Source: CAYOLL01 sp964404765 [NCBI: uncultured Gemmatimonadota bacterium]
GTDB lineage: Bacteria > 4572-55
Reading direction: 5' to 3'
Assembly (NCBI GenBank): GCA_964404765.1
Contig: CAYOLL010000121.1
Location: 1 to 18,468 of the forward strand
Length of the DNA stretch: 18,468 bases
The translations under genes and the position numbers were made by a program. Shown here piece by piece: positions 5,550-14,300 of this stretch. The stretch's first letter is position 1, and every line of letters starts with the position of its first letter. The notes beneath the pieces were generated by a model. The model saw nothing but the letters and a program-made list of their open reading frames with translations. It was not told the origin of the DNA and searched no databases.

Positions 5550-7793
5550 TTAATATTGCGTACCAAAAGTTACATAGTAGCGTCGATCCCGCAAGGCAAA
5601 TCCTTGCAATATTGTCGAATCATCCAGCAGGTTGCGCAGGCTTAAATTGGCAAAAAACTTGACTTTTTGCCACTCCATTTGCTTACTAAGATGCACGTCC
5701 ACATCGCTATAGCCCGGCAGGGTCACCTCGGAGCGTCGCGTCGTGCCGGCATAAGGCCGAATCAAACCGATTTGATCGCCCTCGCGATAGCCGTAAATTT
5801 CGAGCGTATATCCTGCGTGATTAATCGTTAGATCCAGCGTCAGCTTTTGAGACGATTTATACGGGAAAGCCGCCTTGTCGGAAATAAAGTATTGCGAATA
5901 GCCGCTGGAAAGCGCCAGTTTCTTTTTAAGAAAGTAAAGACTTAACTTGGACTCCAGACCGGAAATCCGTGCGGTATGCACATTGTCATACAAGGCTATC
6001 GGGCTGCCGGGCGCATAAAAAACCCGGAATTTGTTATCATAATGATTTTGAAAAAATGTTTCCGAAAACTGCAGGCCGTAAACCAGCGGATGCTCCGGCG
6101 TATCTTTGGTGACGGCGCCGCTCAATTCGAGGCCCGTATTTTTTTCCGGATTAAGGCTAGGCGTATTGGCAGGATTGAGCGGATCGTCGGGCTGACTGAC
6201 TTGCTGAAATAAGGACGGAAATTTGACATTGCTGCCAAAAGTCATGTAGCCGGAAAATTGCAGTGGATTCTTCAAACCGGACAAAAATGCGGCAAATTTG
6301 TAGGTTGCCTGATTCCAGTCGTTTTTACCAAACTCCCCGACAGAATGATCGTCATTGCGAAAAACCGTGTTATCCTGTCTATCTTTAACATGATCGTATC
6401 GAACACTCAAGTCAAAATCTAAGGTGTTAAGAATCTTCGATCCGGTAGGCGCGTGCAGTTTGGCAATTCCAACCAGCCCATGATGGCGACGAGATAAATC
6501 CGCCGAAATTAAGCCGTTGTTGCTGTTAAAAAAACTGTTTTCGTCCTTAAAATCCAGTGTCGCGTTTTCGAACTGATAGGCCACCAAAAAATCGAGCGCT
6601 TCCTGCATTTTAAAGCATTTTTCCAACCGCAACTGACGCGCATGCTCTTTGATATCCCGCAGTTTTTGCTTATCCACGGCCAGCACACGTTGCGTCTCAT
6701 CCAACCTATGAAACGCCCCGGAAAGCGTCAGAGCGTGGACACCGGCGATTTGACCTTCAAAACGCAGCGTGACAACCTGATTCAGGTTGTCAGTATATTC
6801 GCGGTGAGGATTATTATCGTAATTTGTATCGTTGCGGATATAGGAAGCGCTTAATATATTTTGCTGATCGTGGCCAAAGCGATACTGTAACCCGGCCAAA
6901 TGGTTTTCCTGAGCGTTAATGAGGTTGCGATCGGTCTTATCCGCCTGACCGTCCGAACTTGCAAATATCCGCTCGGACGCGCTTTTTTTGAGACTATAAG
7001 TGGCGTGAAGCCCGCCGGTTTGCTGATAAAATTTTAAGCCCCAGGCTCCGGAATTGTAAGTGCCAAAACGCTGGCTAAAGCGCACATGGTAATCCTGCTC
7101 AAGCTTCGGCACTATGTTGACCACCCCGGAAAAAGCTTCCGCCCCATACAGCGCCGTATTGCCGCCCTTGATGATTTCAAAGCGCTCCATATCCTCAACA
7201 TCGACTAACGACATATCAAAAATATTATCGTAAGTGCTGTTCATTTTAACACCGTCGTACAGCACAACAATTTCATCCGGGTTGCCGCCGCGAATCGACA
7301 ATGTCTTTCGGCCGCTTAAATTCTCGTTCACCTGTACGCTATGGTCGGTGCGCAGCAAATCGCCGGCGTCAACATAACCCTTGCCCTCAAACTGCTGCGA
7401 AGCAATGATCGAAACCGTTTGCGGCAAATCCTTTCGTATCATGACTTGAGCGGTGGCTGCGCCACGAATCTCAATGGTCGGCAACGGAATCATGCGCGGT
7501 TGCAAATAGACAGTGCTGTTTTTCCGCAGATTTTTTAGAGAGATTTCGTAGGGATGGTAGGAAACGTGCTGAAAAACGACACGCATATCATCGGTAGTAT
7601 CGGGAATTACTAGCGAATAACGACCGACCGCGCCGCTGCTGGTTGCCAAAGCCGTACCCTTAATAAAAATCGTGACGTAGGCAATTTCGGCATGGCTGTT
7701 AACATCCCGAATCTTACCCGTCAGCGTAACGGATTGGGCAAATCCGGTAATGGCGCTCCCCAAAACCAGCAGGCAGGCGATTAATCGGGTCAT
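5550..7793 (-). CDS. TonB-dependent outer-membrane receptor
   Basis: A 747-residue outer-membrane protein that would import a substrate using TonB/ExbBD energy. It begins with a signal peptide (MTRLIACLLVLGSAITGFAQ), then a CarboxypepD_reg-like domain (about 21-100, TGKIRDVNSHAEIAYVTIFI), a plug domain (about 115-225, with LSIRGGNPDEIVVLYDGVKM and the strongly typical IEIIKGG-like segment FEIIKGGNTALYGAEAFSG), and a 22-strand-type barrel ending in an aromatic residue (TFGTQY), as expected for BAM-dependent insertion. The substrate is unknown. AAGGA lies nine bases before the ATG. The gene starts 26 bases after the adenylate cyclase stop and is followed by the lipoprotein gene. Confidence 0.92.
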   Translation of the reverse strand: MTRLIACLLVLGSAITGFAQSVTLTGKIRDVNSHAEIAYVTIFIKGTALATSSGAVGRYSLVIPDTTDDMRVVFQHVSYHPYEISLKNLRKNSTVYLQPRMIPLPTIEIRGAATAQVMIRKDLPQTVSIIASQQFEGKGYVDAGDLLRTDHSVQVNENLSGRKTLSIRGGNPDEIVVLYDGVKMNSTYDNIFDMSLVDVEDMERFEIIKGGNTALYGAEAFSGVVNIVPKLEQDYHVRFSQRFGTYNSGAWGLKFYQQTGGLHATYSLKKSASERIFASSDGQADKTDRNLINAQENHLAGLQYRFGHDQQNILSASYIRNDTNYDNNPHREYTDNLNQVVTLRFEGQIAGVHALTLSGAFHRLDETQRVLAVDKQKLRDIKEHARQLRLEKCFKMQEALDFLVAYQFENATLDFKDENSFFNSNNGLISADLSRRHHGLVGIAKLHAPTGSKILNTLDFDLSVRYDHVKDRQDNTVFRNDDHSVGEFGKNDWNQATYKFAAFLSGLKNPLQFSGYMTFGSNVKFPSLFQQVSQPDDPLNPANTPSLNPEKNTGLELSGAVTKDTPEHPLVYGLQFSETFFQNHYDNKFRVFYAPGSPIALYDNVHTARISGLESKLSLYFLKKKLALSSGYSQYFISDKAAFPYKSSQKLTLDLTINHAGYTLEIYGYREGDQIGLIRPYAGTTRRSEVTLPGYSDVDVHLSKQMEWQKVKFFANLSLRNLLDDSTILQGFALRDRRYYVTFGTQY

Positions 7794-7819
7794 TAAACGC
7801 TTTCCTTATCGTTATTCGT

Positions 7820-9262
7820 TTACACATTTGCAAAGCGATGCACGACCGCAGCTTGGCCAACACCTTTCAGCATGACGGATTTTTTTTCGCCCTGATACCC
7901 TTTTGAGGCCAGCGCCGGCATAACCGTAGCGGTCTGATAGACCTGATCCGTCAGCCAGATTTCGTCGGACTTGGCCAGATGCTGGACACGGGCAGCAATG
8001 TTGATTGCCTGGCCAAAATAATCCAGCCGCTCGTCGGCGTTGACGGCCAGCGACGGGCCTTCGTGCAGACCAATTTTCAGACCTATCTCGTAGCCCTGCG
8101 GCTTGATGCGCTCATTCAGCGCTTTGATCTCCTGCATCATGTCAATAGCGGCCAAAACACCCTCCAATGGGGTGGAAAACGTAGCCATAATGGCATCGCC
8201 CATGGTCTTGACTATTGCCCCTGAATGTGCGCGTACGGCCTTTATCAGCAGCTTAAAATGCTCCTGAATGATGTTATAGGCAAATACGTCGCCGGTGCGA
8301 TCATACAAGTCGGTCGAGCCACGCAAATCTGTAAACAAAATGGTCAAACTATGGATGTTCAATTTAAGGTTCGGGTTAAGCGTCTGAACGCGATACAACT
8401 CACGAAAGCTTTGTTGGTTCAGCAGCATTTTGGCCGAGAGAAAAGGGTTGAATTTAGTGTAATATTCCACGTATTCTTTGCGCATACTGCAAGCGAATTC
8501 GCAGTCAGAAGGCATGGGGATTAGCGCCATGCCGACACGCTCATGATTCAAATTTCGGATGTTAATGCGCGCCGTGCCAGGCGCAACGGAGATAATTTGC
8601 GGACTAAAGCTGTGGTCCAGCAAATTCACGTCCATGGATGCGGCGGCCGTCGCATCGGGGCTTAACATAAGCGTGGCATGCCGTTCCGCGCTGAAAACGC
8701 GATAGGGTGTGTTTTCAACAGCCGTAAACTCAAGGACACCTGTTTGATCGGCCAAAATCGAAATAAAATGAGCGCTCTCCGACCCGACCTGCTCAAGAAA
8801 ATTCTTTCCGGCTAAGCTACGTGTAAAAAAAGACCGCCGATAACTGTCGAGATCGGCAAACGGGTCAAGCTGTAGTTTTTGGATACTCGGATTGATCGTA
8901 AAGGAAATTTCTATTCGATCATCCAGCGCGCTTTTAAAGTTGACCGCGCAAGCCGAGCAATAAAAATGTTCCTGCTGAACGTCGTTAATGCCGCCGTGAC
9001 TGTCGGCAATGCCGCCGCAATACATGCACAGCATGTTCCAGTTAAAATCAAAGATGCCAACTTTTGCCGCATGAATAAACAGGTCGATCATCTGCTGCTG
9101 CGGCAGGCCGTAAAATTCAGCAAAACCAAGCGGATTCATCCGATACAAATCCATCTCGTTTAAACCGCCAATAATCTCGCCAAAACGTTGCAAGGTCTCA
9201 GCCTCGATATTGGGATAAGCCGCTAATGTTGCTAATTTTTGTTGTAGTGCTTCATGGTTCAT
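7820..9262 (-). CDS. class III adenylate cyclase with zinc-ribbon N-terminal region
   Basis: A 480-residue soluble protein predicted to make cAMP from ATP. The C-terminal cyclase domain (about 300-478) has both metal aspartates (Asp312 in FTDLRGST, Asp356 in KTMGDA), the adenine-selecting pair Lys352 and Asp414 (DYFG), and the transition-state Asn421 and Arg425 (INIAAR). All class III residues are present, so a catalytic homodimer is expected. The N-terminal 290 residues resemble the DUF5939-type region found ahead of some cyclases, and contain C79-x2-C82 and C102-x2-C105, a probable zinc ribbon. A GGAG site lies six bases before the ATG. It is first in an operon with the TonB receptor and lipoprotein. 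Confidence 0.9.
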   Translation of the reverse strand: MNHEALQQKLATLAAYPNIEAETLQRFGEIIGGLNEMDLYRMNPLGFAEFYGLPQQQMIDLFIHAAKVGIFDFNWNMLCMYCGGIADSHGGINDVQQEHFYCSACAVNFKSALDDRIEISFTINPSIQKLQLDPFADLDSYRRSFFTRSLAGKNFLEQVGSESAHFISILADQTGVLEFTAVENTPYRVFSAERHATLMLSPDATAAASMDVNLLDHSFSPQIISVAPGTARINIRNLNHERVGMALIPMPSDCEFACSMRKEYVEYYTKFNPFLSAKMLLNQQSFRELYRVQTLNPNLKLNIHSLTILFTDLRGSTDLYDRTGDVFAYNIIQEHFKLLIKAVRAHSGAIVKTMGDAIMATFSTPLEGVLAAIDMMQEIKALNERIKPQGYEIGLKIGLHEGPSLAVNADERLDYFGQAINIAARVQHLAKSDEIWLTDQVYQTATVMPALASKGYQGEKKSVMLKGVGQAAVVHRFANV

Positions 9263-9311
9263 GGAATGCTCCGGTCAAAGATATAATGGGCTGCAAAAAT
9301 TTGAGCTATAG

Positions 9312-9342
9312 TATAAATTACGTTTGACCCGACGTACGTCAA
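9312..9342 (-). promoter_or_regulatory. possible promoter with overlapping inverted repeat, cyclase operon
   Basis: Minus strand: TTGACG (9337-9342) and an AT-rich TTTATA (9312-9317) 19 bases on, a weak promoter. The -35 region overlaps an inverted repeat TTGAC-N9-GTCAA (9324-9342 on the plus strand), within which GACGTACGTC (9331-9340) is a perfect ten-base palindrome. This placement suits a repressor or activator site for the cyclase-receptor-lipoprotein operon. The regulator is unknown. Confidence 0.35.
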
Positions 9343-9430
9343 GTCATTAATTAAGGATCGTGTACCAAATAAGGAGACACTGTTCACCCACCTTACCCGA
9401 TTTTACAGGGGTGCGTTATGCCGAACTCTG

Positions 9431-9543
9431 GTAATTGCTCAAAAAGTGATGGTAGACCGAACCTTGCAAAGGCTTCAGTGCACGCTTTCACAAGCTTTGC
9501 AGTAAAGCCTTCGCAAGGTTGCCCACAGTTTTTGAGCAATTAC
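9431..9543. repeat. nested long inverted repeat, copy 1
   Basis: The outer arms are perfect 15-base complements (9431-9445 with 9529-9543, GTAATTGCTCAAAAA). The inner arms are 16 bases (9460-9475 AACCTTGCAAAGGCTT with 9505-9520), differing by one base from perfect pairing. The transcript could fold into one long interrupted hairpin. The inner arms match those of the element at 11007-11067, so this is a repeat family, with the outer arms specific to this copy. Confidence 0.75.
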
Positions 9544-9588
9544 GAATTTTGTAGCCAATTTCAAACAATTTGGTACGCGAGAGTGAGG

Positions 9589-9613
9589 CTAAGGGTTGAA
9601 AACAAACCCTTAG
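9589..9613. repeat. perfect 9-bp palindrome downstream of DUF1015 gene
   Basis: CTAAGGGTT (9589-9597) and its exact reverse complement AACCCTTAG (9605-9613), loop of seven. It lies 45 bases past the DUF1015 stop on the minus strand. There is no U-tract, so it would be at most an atypical terminator. Confidence 0.45.
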
Positions 9614-9657
9614 GGTTAGCGGCTTGAAACTTTTAACTTTTCACTCGTAACTACAAA

Positions 9658-10902
9658 CTAATCCAGCGTATGCGTCACTAGGCCATCCCGCAGTTTTGGT
9701 TCGAACCAGGTGGATTTGGGCGGCATGATCTGCCCGGCATCGGCTACGCGGAACAGGTCGTCCATCGAAGTCGGGTGCATCGAAAAAGCGACCGCAAAGC
9801 CATCGCTGTCCACACGCTTTTCCAGCTCCTTCAGACCGCGAATGCCGCCCACAAAATCAATGCGCTTGTCCTTACGCGGGTCTTGAATGCCCAGAATCGG
9901 ATCAAGCAGGTTTTTTTGCATGATCTGCACGTCCAGGCTGTCGATAGGATCGGCATCATTGTACGTGCCGGGTTTGGCCGTCAACTTGTGCCATTTCTTG
10001 TCTAAGTACATGCCAAAGGTGTGCTTACCTTCGGGCCGATAAGGCGCAGTCGGTGCGGTTTCGACCGTAAATTTTTCCTGCACTTTGGCCAGGAACTGCT
10101 CGCGCGACAGGCCGTGCAAATCCTTGACAAGACGGTTGTAATCAAAAATATGCAATTGATTATGCGGGAAAATGACGGCCATGAAAAAATTGCAGGCATC
10201 TTGCGGCGTGAACTTGGGGTTACGCTGACGGCGCATTTTGCGCACATTGCAAGCCGATGCGCTGCGATGATGACCGTCGGCGACGTACAGAGCCGGTATT
10301 TCGGCAAACTTTGCTTTTAGCTGCGCGATCACGGCCTCGTCGTCCACGACCCACAGCCGGTGGCGAATCTTGTCATGGGCGGTCAAATCATTTTCCGGCG
10401 TACGCTTAATCCAGTCATTGACAATGGAGTCGATGTCCGGGCGGGCTTTGTAGGCCAGAAAAACCGGGCCGCTCTGGGCGTTGGTCTCGTCAATATGACG
10501 AGTGCGGTCCTGCTCTTTGTCGGCGCGGGTCAGTTCATGCTTTTTGATCAACCCGGCCTCGTATTCATCCACCGCCACGGTGGCGACTAAACCGACCTGA
10601 ACAATGTCGCCCATGGTTTGCTCGTAAAAGTAAAAGCGCGATTGTGGATCATGAGCCAGCACACCGTTTTTAATGAAATTTTGCAGATTTTCCGCGCCTT
10701 TGGCGTAGACGGCGTCGGCATGGATATCGGTATCGGGCGGCAGGTCGATTTCCGGCTTGCCCACATGATAAAAGCTGTGCGGATTGCCTTCAGCCAGCGC
10801 TTTGGCCTCATCCGATGACAGCACATCATAAGGTAATGATGCGACTTGTGACGCTAAATCCCGGCGAGGCCGAAGCCCCTTAAATGGTCTAATAAGTGAC
10901 AT
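9658..10902 (-). CDS. DUF1015 family protein
   Basis: A 414-residue cytoplasmic protein of the DUF1015 family, which is of usual length here. It shows the family's N-terminal signature (LIRPFKGLRPRRDLASQVASLPYDVLSSDEA), the NPHSFYHV segment, and the hallmark VADGHHRSASA in the middle (usual form ADGHHRY). The ParB/SbnI-like fold links the family to free-serine kinases of the SerK/SbnI type, and members often sit beside serine-biosynthesis genes. No such neighbour is seen here, so serine kinase activity is a hint only. The start is ATG 10902, where AAAAGG (10910-10915) lies seven bases upstream; a longer frame from ATG 10947 has no ribosome site and adds non-conserved residues. It is apparently a single-gene unit flanked on both sides by copies of the same inverted repeat. 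Confidence 0.88.
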   Translation of the reverse strand: MSLIRPFKGLRPRRDLASQVASLPYDVLSSDEAKALAEGNPHSFYHVGKPEIDLPPDTDIHADAVYAKGAENLQNFIKNGVLAHDPQSRFYFYEQTMGDIVQVGLVATVAVDEYEAGLIKKHELTRADKEQDRTRHIDETNAQSGPVFLAYKARPDIDSIVNDWIKRTPENDLTAHDKIRHRLWVVDDEAVIAQLKAKFAEIPALYVADGHHRSASACNVRKMRRQRNPKFTPQDACNFFMAVIFPHNQLHIFDYNRLVKDLHGLSREQFLAKVQEKFTVETAPTAPYRPEGKHTFGMYLDKKWHKLTAKPGTYNDADPIDSLDVQIMQKNLLDPILGIQDPRKDKRIDFVGGIRGLKELEKRVDSDGFAVAFSMHPTSMDDLFRVADAGQIMPPKSTWFEPKLRDGLVTHTLD

Positions 10903-11006
10903 GTGAATACCTTTTGTTGAGAGTTTAAGGTGTTGTAATTTAAGCACAACGTAAATGACGGATAGTTTTTCTTTAACAACCCCGCCACAAAAATAGAAGA
11001 TGGTGA

Positions 11007-11067
11007 AACCTTGCGAAGGCTTTATTTGAAGTCCTCATGCTTTGTGGGCTGAAGCCTTTGCAAGGTT
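11007..11067. repeat. inverted repeat, copy 2 of the AACCTTGC family
   Basis: Arms AACCTTGCGAAGGCTT (11007-11022) and AAGCCTTTGCAAGGTT (11052-11067), complementary at 15 of 16 positions, around a 29-base loop. The same arms occur at 9460-9520, with the two variant bases exchanged. The two copies bracket the DUF1015 gene. Confidence 0.75.
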
Positions 11068-11240
11068 GGATTTCCACAAACCTGTTCCATGAGCCAACAT
11101 AACTCAACGATAAACCGTCCCGTTTTGAAGAGATAACTTTGACAACAGACGCTTAACTTTTTACACACGCATAACTTGGCGCAATATAAGCTTTTCTGAA
11201 CGGATTGACAACTAAAAATATTACCGCTTCGGTGGCGATA

Positions 11241-11271
11241 AAAATATACGCATGAAGTGGGTGTATATTTT
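11241..11271. promoter_or_regulatory. AT-rich perfect inverted repeat, possible operator
   Basis: AAAATATAC (11241-11249) and GTATATTTT (11263-11271) are exact reverse complements 13 bases apart (31 bases in all). It lies 37 bases upstream of the -35 element of the promoter candidate for the large cyclase gene. Its size and spacing fit a dimeric regulator site; this is inference. Confidence 0.35.
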
Positions 11272-11307
11272 CGTGTGTCATCATTTTTTCGTTGTTTTTA
11301 ATGTGCA

Positions 11308-11335
11308 TTGTAATTAGTTTTCAGCATATCATAAT
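11308..11335 (+). promoter_or_regulatory. promoter candidate for the ADCY10-like gene
   Basis: TTGTAA (11308-11313), a 16-base spacer and CATAAT (11330-11335, five of six). Transcription would start near 11342, leaving a leader of about 55 bases. The -35 match is only moderate, and the region is AT-rich, so chance matches are likely. Confidence 0.4.
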
Positions 11336-11395
11336 AAAATATTGCGGAACGCCTCATATTTTACGGTTCTGCCCCATTTCCGAGGATTTTTGTGA

Positions 11396-14300
11396 ATGAA
11401 GAATCTGATCCCAAGTTTTATTGTCGAACGTTTTCAAAAGCAGCAGTCAAGTGGCGGACTTCAGGCTATTGTTATGTTTGTTGACATGTCCGGCTTTACC
11501 AATATGACCGAAACGCTGATGAAAGGTGGTGACGAGGGCGCAGAAATTCTCTCCGACATTCTCAACAGAATTTTTACCAGCACCGAAAATGAAATCTATG
11601 CGCGCGGCGGTTTAATTTCGACCTATGCCGGCGATGCCTTTACGACAATTTTCCCGATTCACGATGACACAGAATCCGTTACCATTAAAGGTCTGTGGTG
11701 CGCCCGGCGAATTCAAGAAATTTTTGAAAAGCAGCGCGTTCAACAAACGCGCTTCGGCGATTTTGAGCTGAATGCCAAAATTGGTCTGGCCTGCGGCCCG
11801 GTGGAGTGGGCTATCGTCGGCGCCGAGCAAAAGGCGTATTTTTTCAGCGGCGACGCTATTCACCGCAGCGCCCTGGCCGAAGGCCAAGCAAAAATCGGTG
11901 AAATTGTGTGCGATCCGACCCTCTATCGGCATCTCAAAGCAACGCAGGCGACTTTTCATGACTTGGGTGATGGAATGGTGCATTTAGCAGAACTTTACGC
12001 GACAGACAACCCGGTTTTGAAACCGCGTCACGAAGTCAGCCGGGAGATATTTGCGCATTTTTTACCGGAAAGCGTCCTTAATTTCAGTCTGGTCGGCGAG
12101 TTCCGGAATGCGGTGTCAATTTTCATTTCATTTAGTAACCTGACGACTTTACAGGATATAAATCAGTTTGTCTCGATTGTATTGCAGAGCTGCGCTAAGT
12201 TTGGCGGGTACTTTAATAAAATTGATTACGGTGACAAAGGCTGGGTTATTCTCTGCATTTTTGGCGCGCCGGTGGCCTATGAAAAAAACGTGGAACGCGC
12301 ATTAAACTATATTTTGGCTTTAAAAGAAACGGTTAGCGAATCCTTGGCGTTGCGCAAAGTTGTGTTAAAAGTCGGGATTTCCTACGGTGTGGTTTATGCC
12401 GGCATTGTCGGCGGGGAGCGGCGTGGCGAATATACGGTTTTGGGCGATGTCGTCAATCTGGCGGCACGCTTTATGGCTGCAGCCGGACCGAATCAAATCT
12501 GGGTGTCGGATACTGTTTTTAAGATGACCAACAGCGAGTATGAATATGGTTTGGCCGGCAAATTTTTGTTCAAAGGCAAAAGCGCTAAAACTACAGTCTA
12601 TACGTTGATTGCAAAAAAAGAAAACCGCGTCCGCACCTATAGCAATCAATTAATCGGGCATAAAGCCGAAGTTGATCTTGTTCAGAATATTTTTGAGGCT
12701 TGCGTCAATCACAACGAGGCTCATGCCCAGTTGATTTATGTGTATGGCGAACCCGGCGTCGGCAAATCCCGTTTTGTTTACGAGATTGCGCGCAGCCGCA
12801 AAAATTTTTACTGGGCGGAATTACCTTGTGATGGGATACTGCAAAAATCCTTTAACCCGTTTGCGCATTTCTTTTCGCTGTATTTCAAAAAAAATACTGC
12901 TTCCGACCCAATTGAAAATCACAATCAGTTTAATCATCTTTACGATTATTTAGTCAGCGTAACGACCGATGTGGAAATTCAAGCCGAGTTGATCCGCTTA
13001 AAGTCAATTATGGCCGGCTTTCTGGGATTTCATGAGCCCGGCTCACTCTATGAGCAACTGGATCCGAAACTGCGTTATGAGAACCTGCTTTATGCTTTTA
13101 AAGAGTTTTTTAAAGCGCTATGTACACAAAGCCCGGTCGTGCTACATGTAGAAGATTTGCAATGGCTTGATCCGGATTCGCGCCGGGCTTTTGAAATCAT
13201 TGGGCGCAATATTGAAAACTTTCCGATTGTCGTTTTATGCGAATCGCGTTATTATGATGATCGTACTCTGCCGGCACTGCCAATCAGCCTGCCCGCGACC
13301 AGCATCGATCTGAATGTTTTGGCTGATGATGAAGTCGTGCAAATGGCCGAGGCTCAGTTAGGTGGAAAAATCAGTCCGAGTTTAGCCAAGACCTTGATTG
13401 AAAAAACGCTTGGCAATCCATTTTTTGTCGAACAGACCATCGTGTTTTTTAATGAGGCCTGCGTTATTGAGTATCAGTTTAACGAAGCCGGGCAAATCGT
13501 TTGGGATCGAAAAAGCGACGACGATGTTCTGCCGGCCACCATTACCGATCTTTTGATTGCGCGCGTCGATCGTCTGTCCGAAGGCTTGAAGCAGATGGTG
13601 CAGACGGCGGCGGTGATCGGGCGTGAATTTGATGTGCTATTGTTGTGTTCAGTCTTGGAGCGCGTGGATTCACATCTTATTTCAGATAATATTCAGCAGG
13701 ACCTTAAGACCGGCGAGCACGAAAAAATCTGGGAATTGATGAGCGAGCTACGCGCCATTTTTTCGCATTCGCTGTTGCAGGATGCGGTTTATCGGATGCA
13801 GCTTAAGCAGAAGCGGCGGGATTTGCACTTTATTGTAGCTGAGCGCTTACACCAGCTTTTTGCCGACCGAAAGGACATCTACGCCGATCTGGCTTTTCAT
13901 TACGAAAAAGCGGAGATTGAAGACAAGACCATCGAATATTTGAAGAAGGCTGCCGATTATGCGAAGGAGCGGTATGAGAATGAGCGGGCGGTAGAGTTAT
14001 ATACCAAGCTACTCGGGTTTTTGCTGCCGGCTGCAGGACTCGACCCGACGCTGCCGAATCCTTTGCAAACTAAACCCACTGAGGCAAGCAGACCTACTTA
14101 TGAATTGATTTTGACAGCACTGGTTGAAAAAGGAGAAATTCTACGGCGTATTGGCGGATCCGATGCGGCGATTGAAGCTTACAATTTGGCCTTAGCTTTT
14201 GCAGAGTCACTGGATGACGTTAATCAAAAAGGGATTATTACTACATTTTTAGGTCTTACTTTTTATTCAAAAGGTGATTTTGATCAGGCTCTACTTAAGT

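Larger units (their letters stand above)
9263..9657. other. gene-free spacer between cyclase operon and DUF1015 gene
   Basis: A 395-base stretch without a convincing coding frame. It holds the cyclase upstream region (9263-9345), the nested inverted repeat (9431-9543), the CTAAGGGTT palindrome (9589-9613) and an AT-rich end near 9625-9657 just past the DUF1015 stop. One 69-codon frame at 9418 runs through the palindrome arms and resembles no protein. Confidence 0.6.
10903..11395. other. gene-free divergent spacer
   Basis: 493 bases between the divergent DUF1015 and ADCY10-like genes. I see no coding frame of merit. It holds the DUF1015 ribosome site, inverted repeat copy 2 (11007-11067), two TTGACA hexamers (11139-11144, 11205-11210) without good -10 partners, an AT-rich palindrome (11241-11271) and a promoter candidate (11308-11335). 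The long leader region suggests regulation of the large cyclase gene. Confidence 0.55.

Noticed and set aside
9276-9295. TATCTTTG upstream of the cyclase gene as a Bacteroidota -7 element
   Set aside because: No TTTG -33 element at the needed distance, and other promoters in the window are of TTGACA type.
9418-9627. 69-codon plus-strand frame in the spacer after the cyclase gene
   Set aside because: It runs through the nested inverted repeat, has no ribosome site and no family resemblance.
10903-10947. Upstream ATG 10947 for the DUF1015 protein
   Set aside because: No ribosome site there and the added residues are not conserved; AAAAGG sits correctly before ATG 10902.
11139-11210. Two TTGACA hexamers (11139-11144 and 11205-11210) as promoters of the large cyclase gene
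   Set aside because: Neither has an acceptable -10 hexamer at 16-18 bases.
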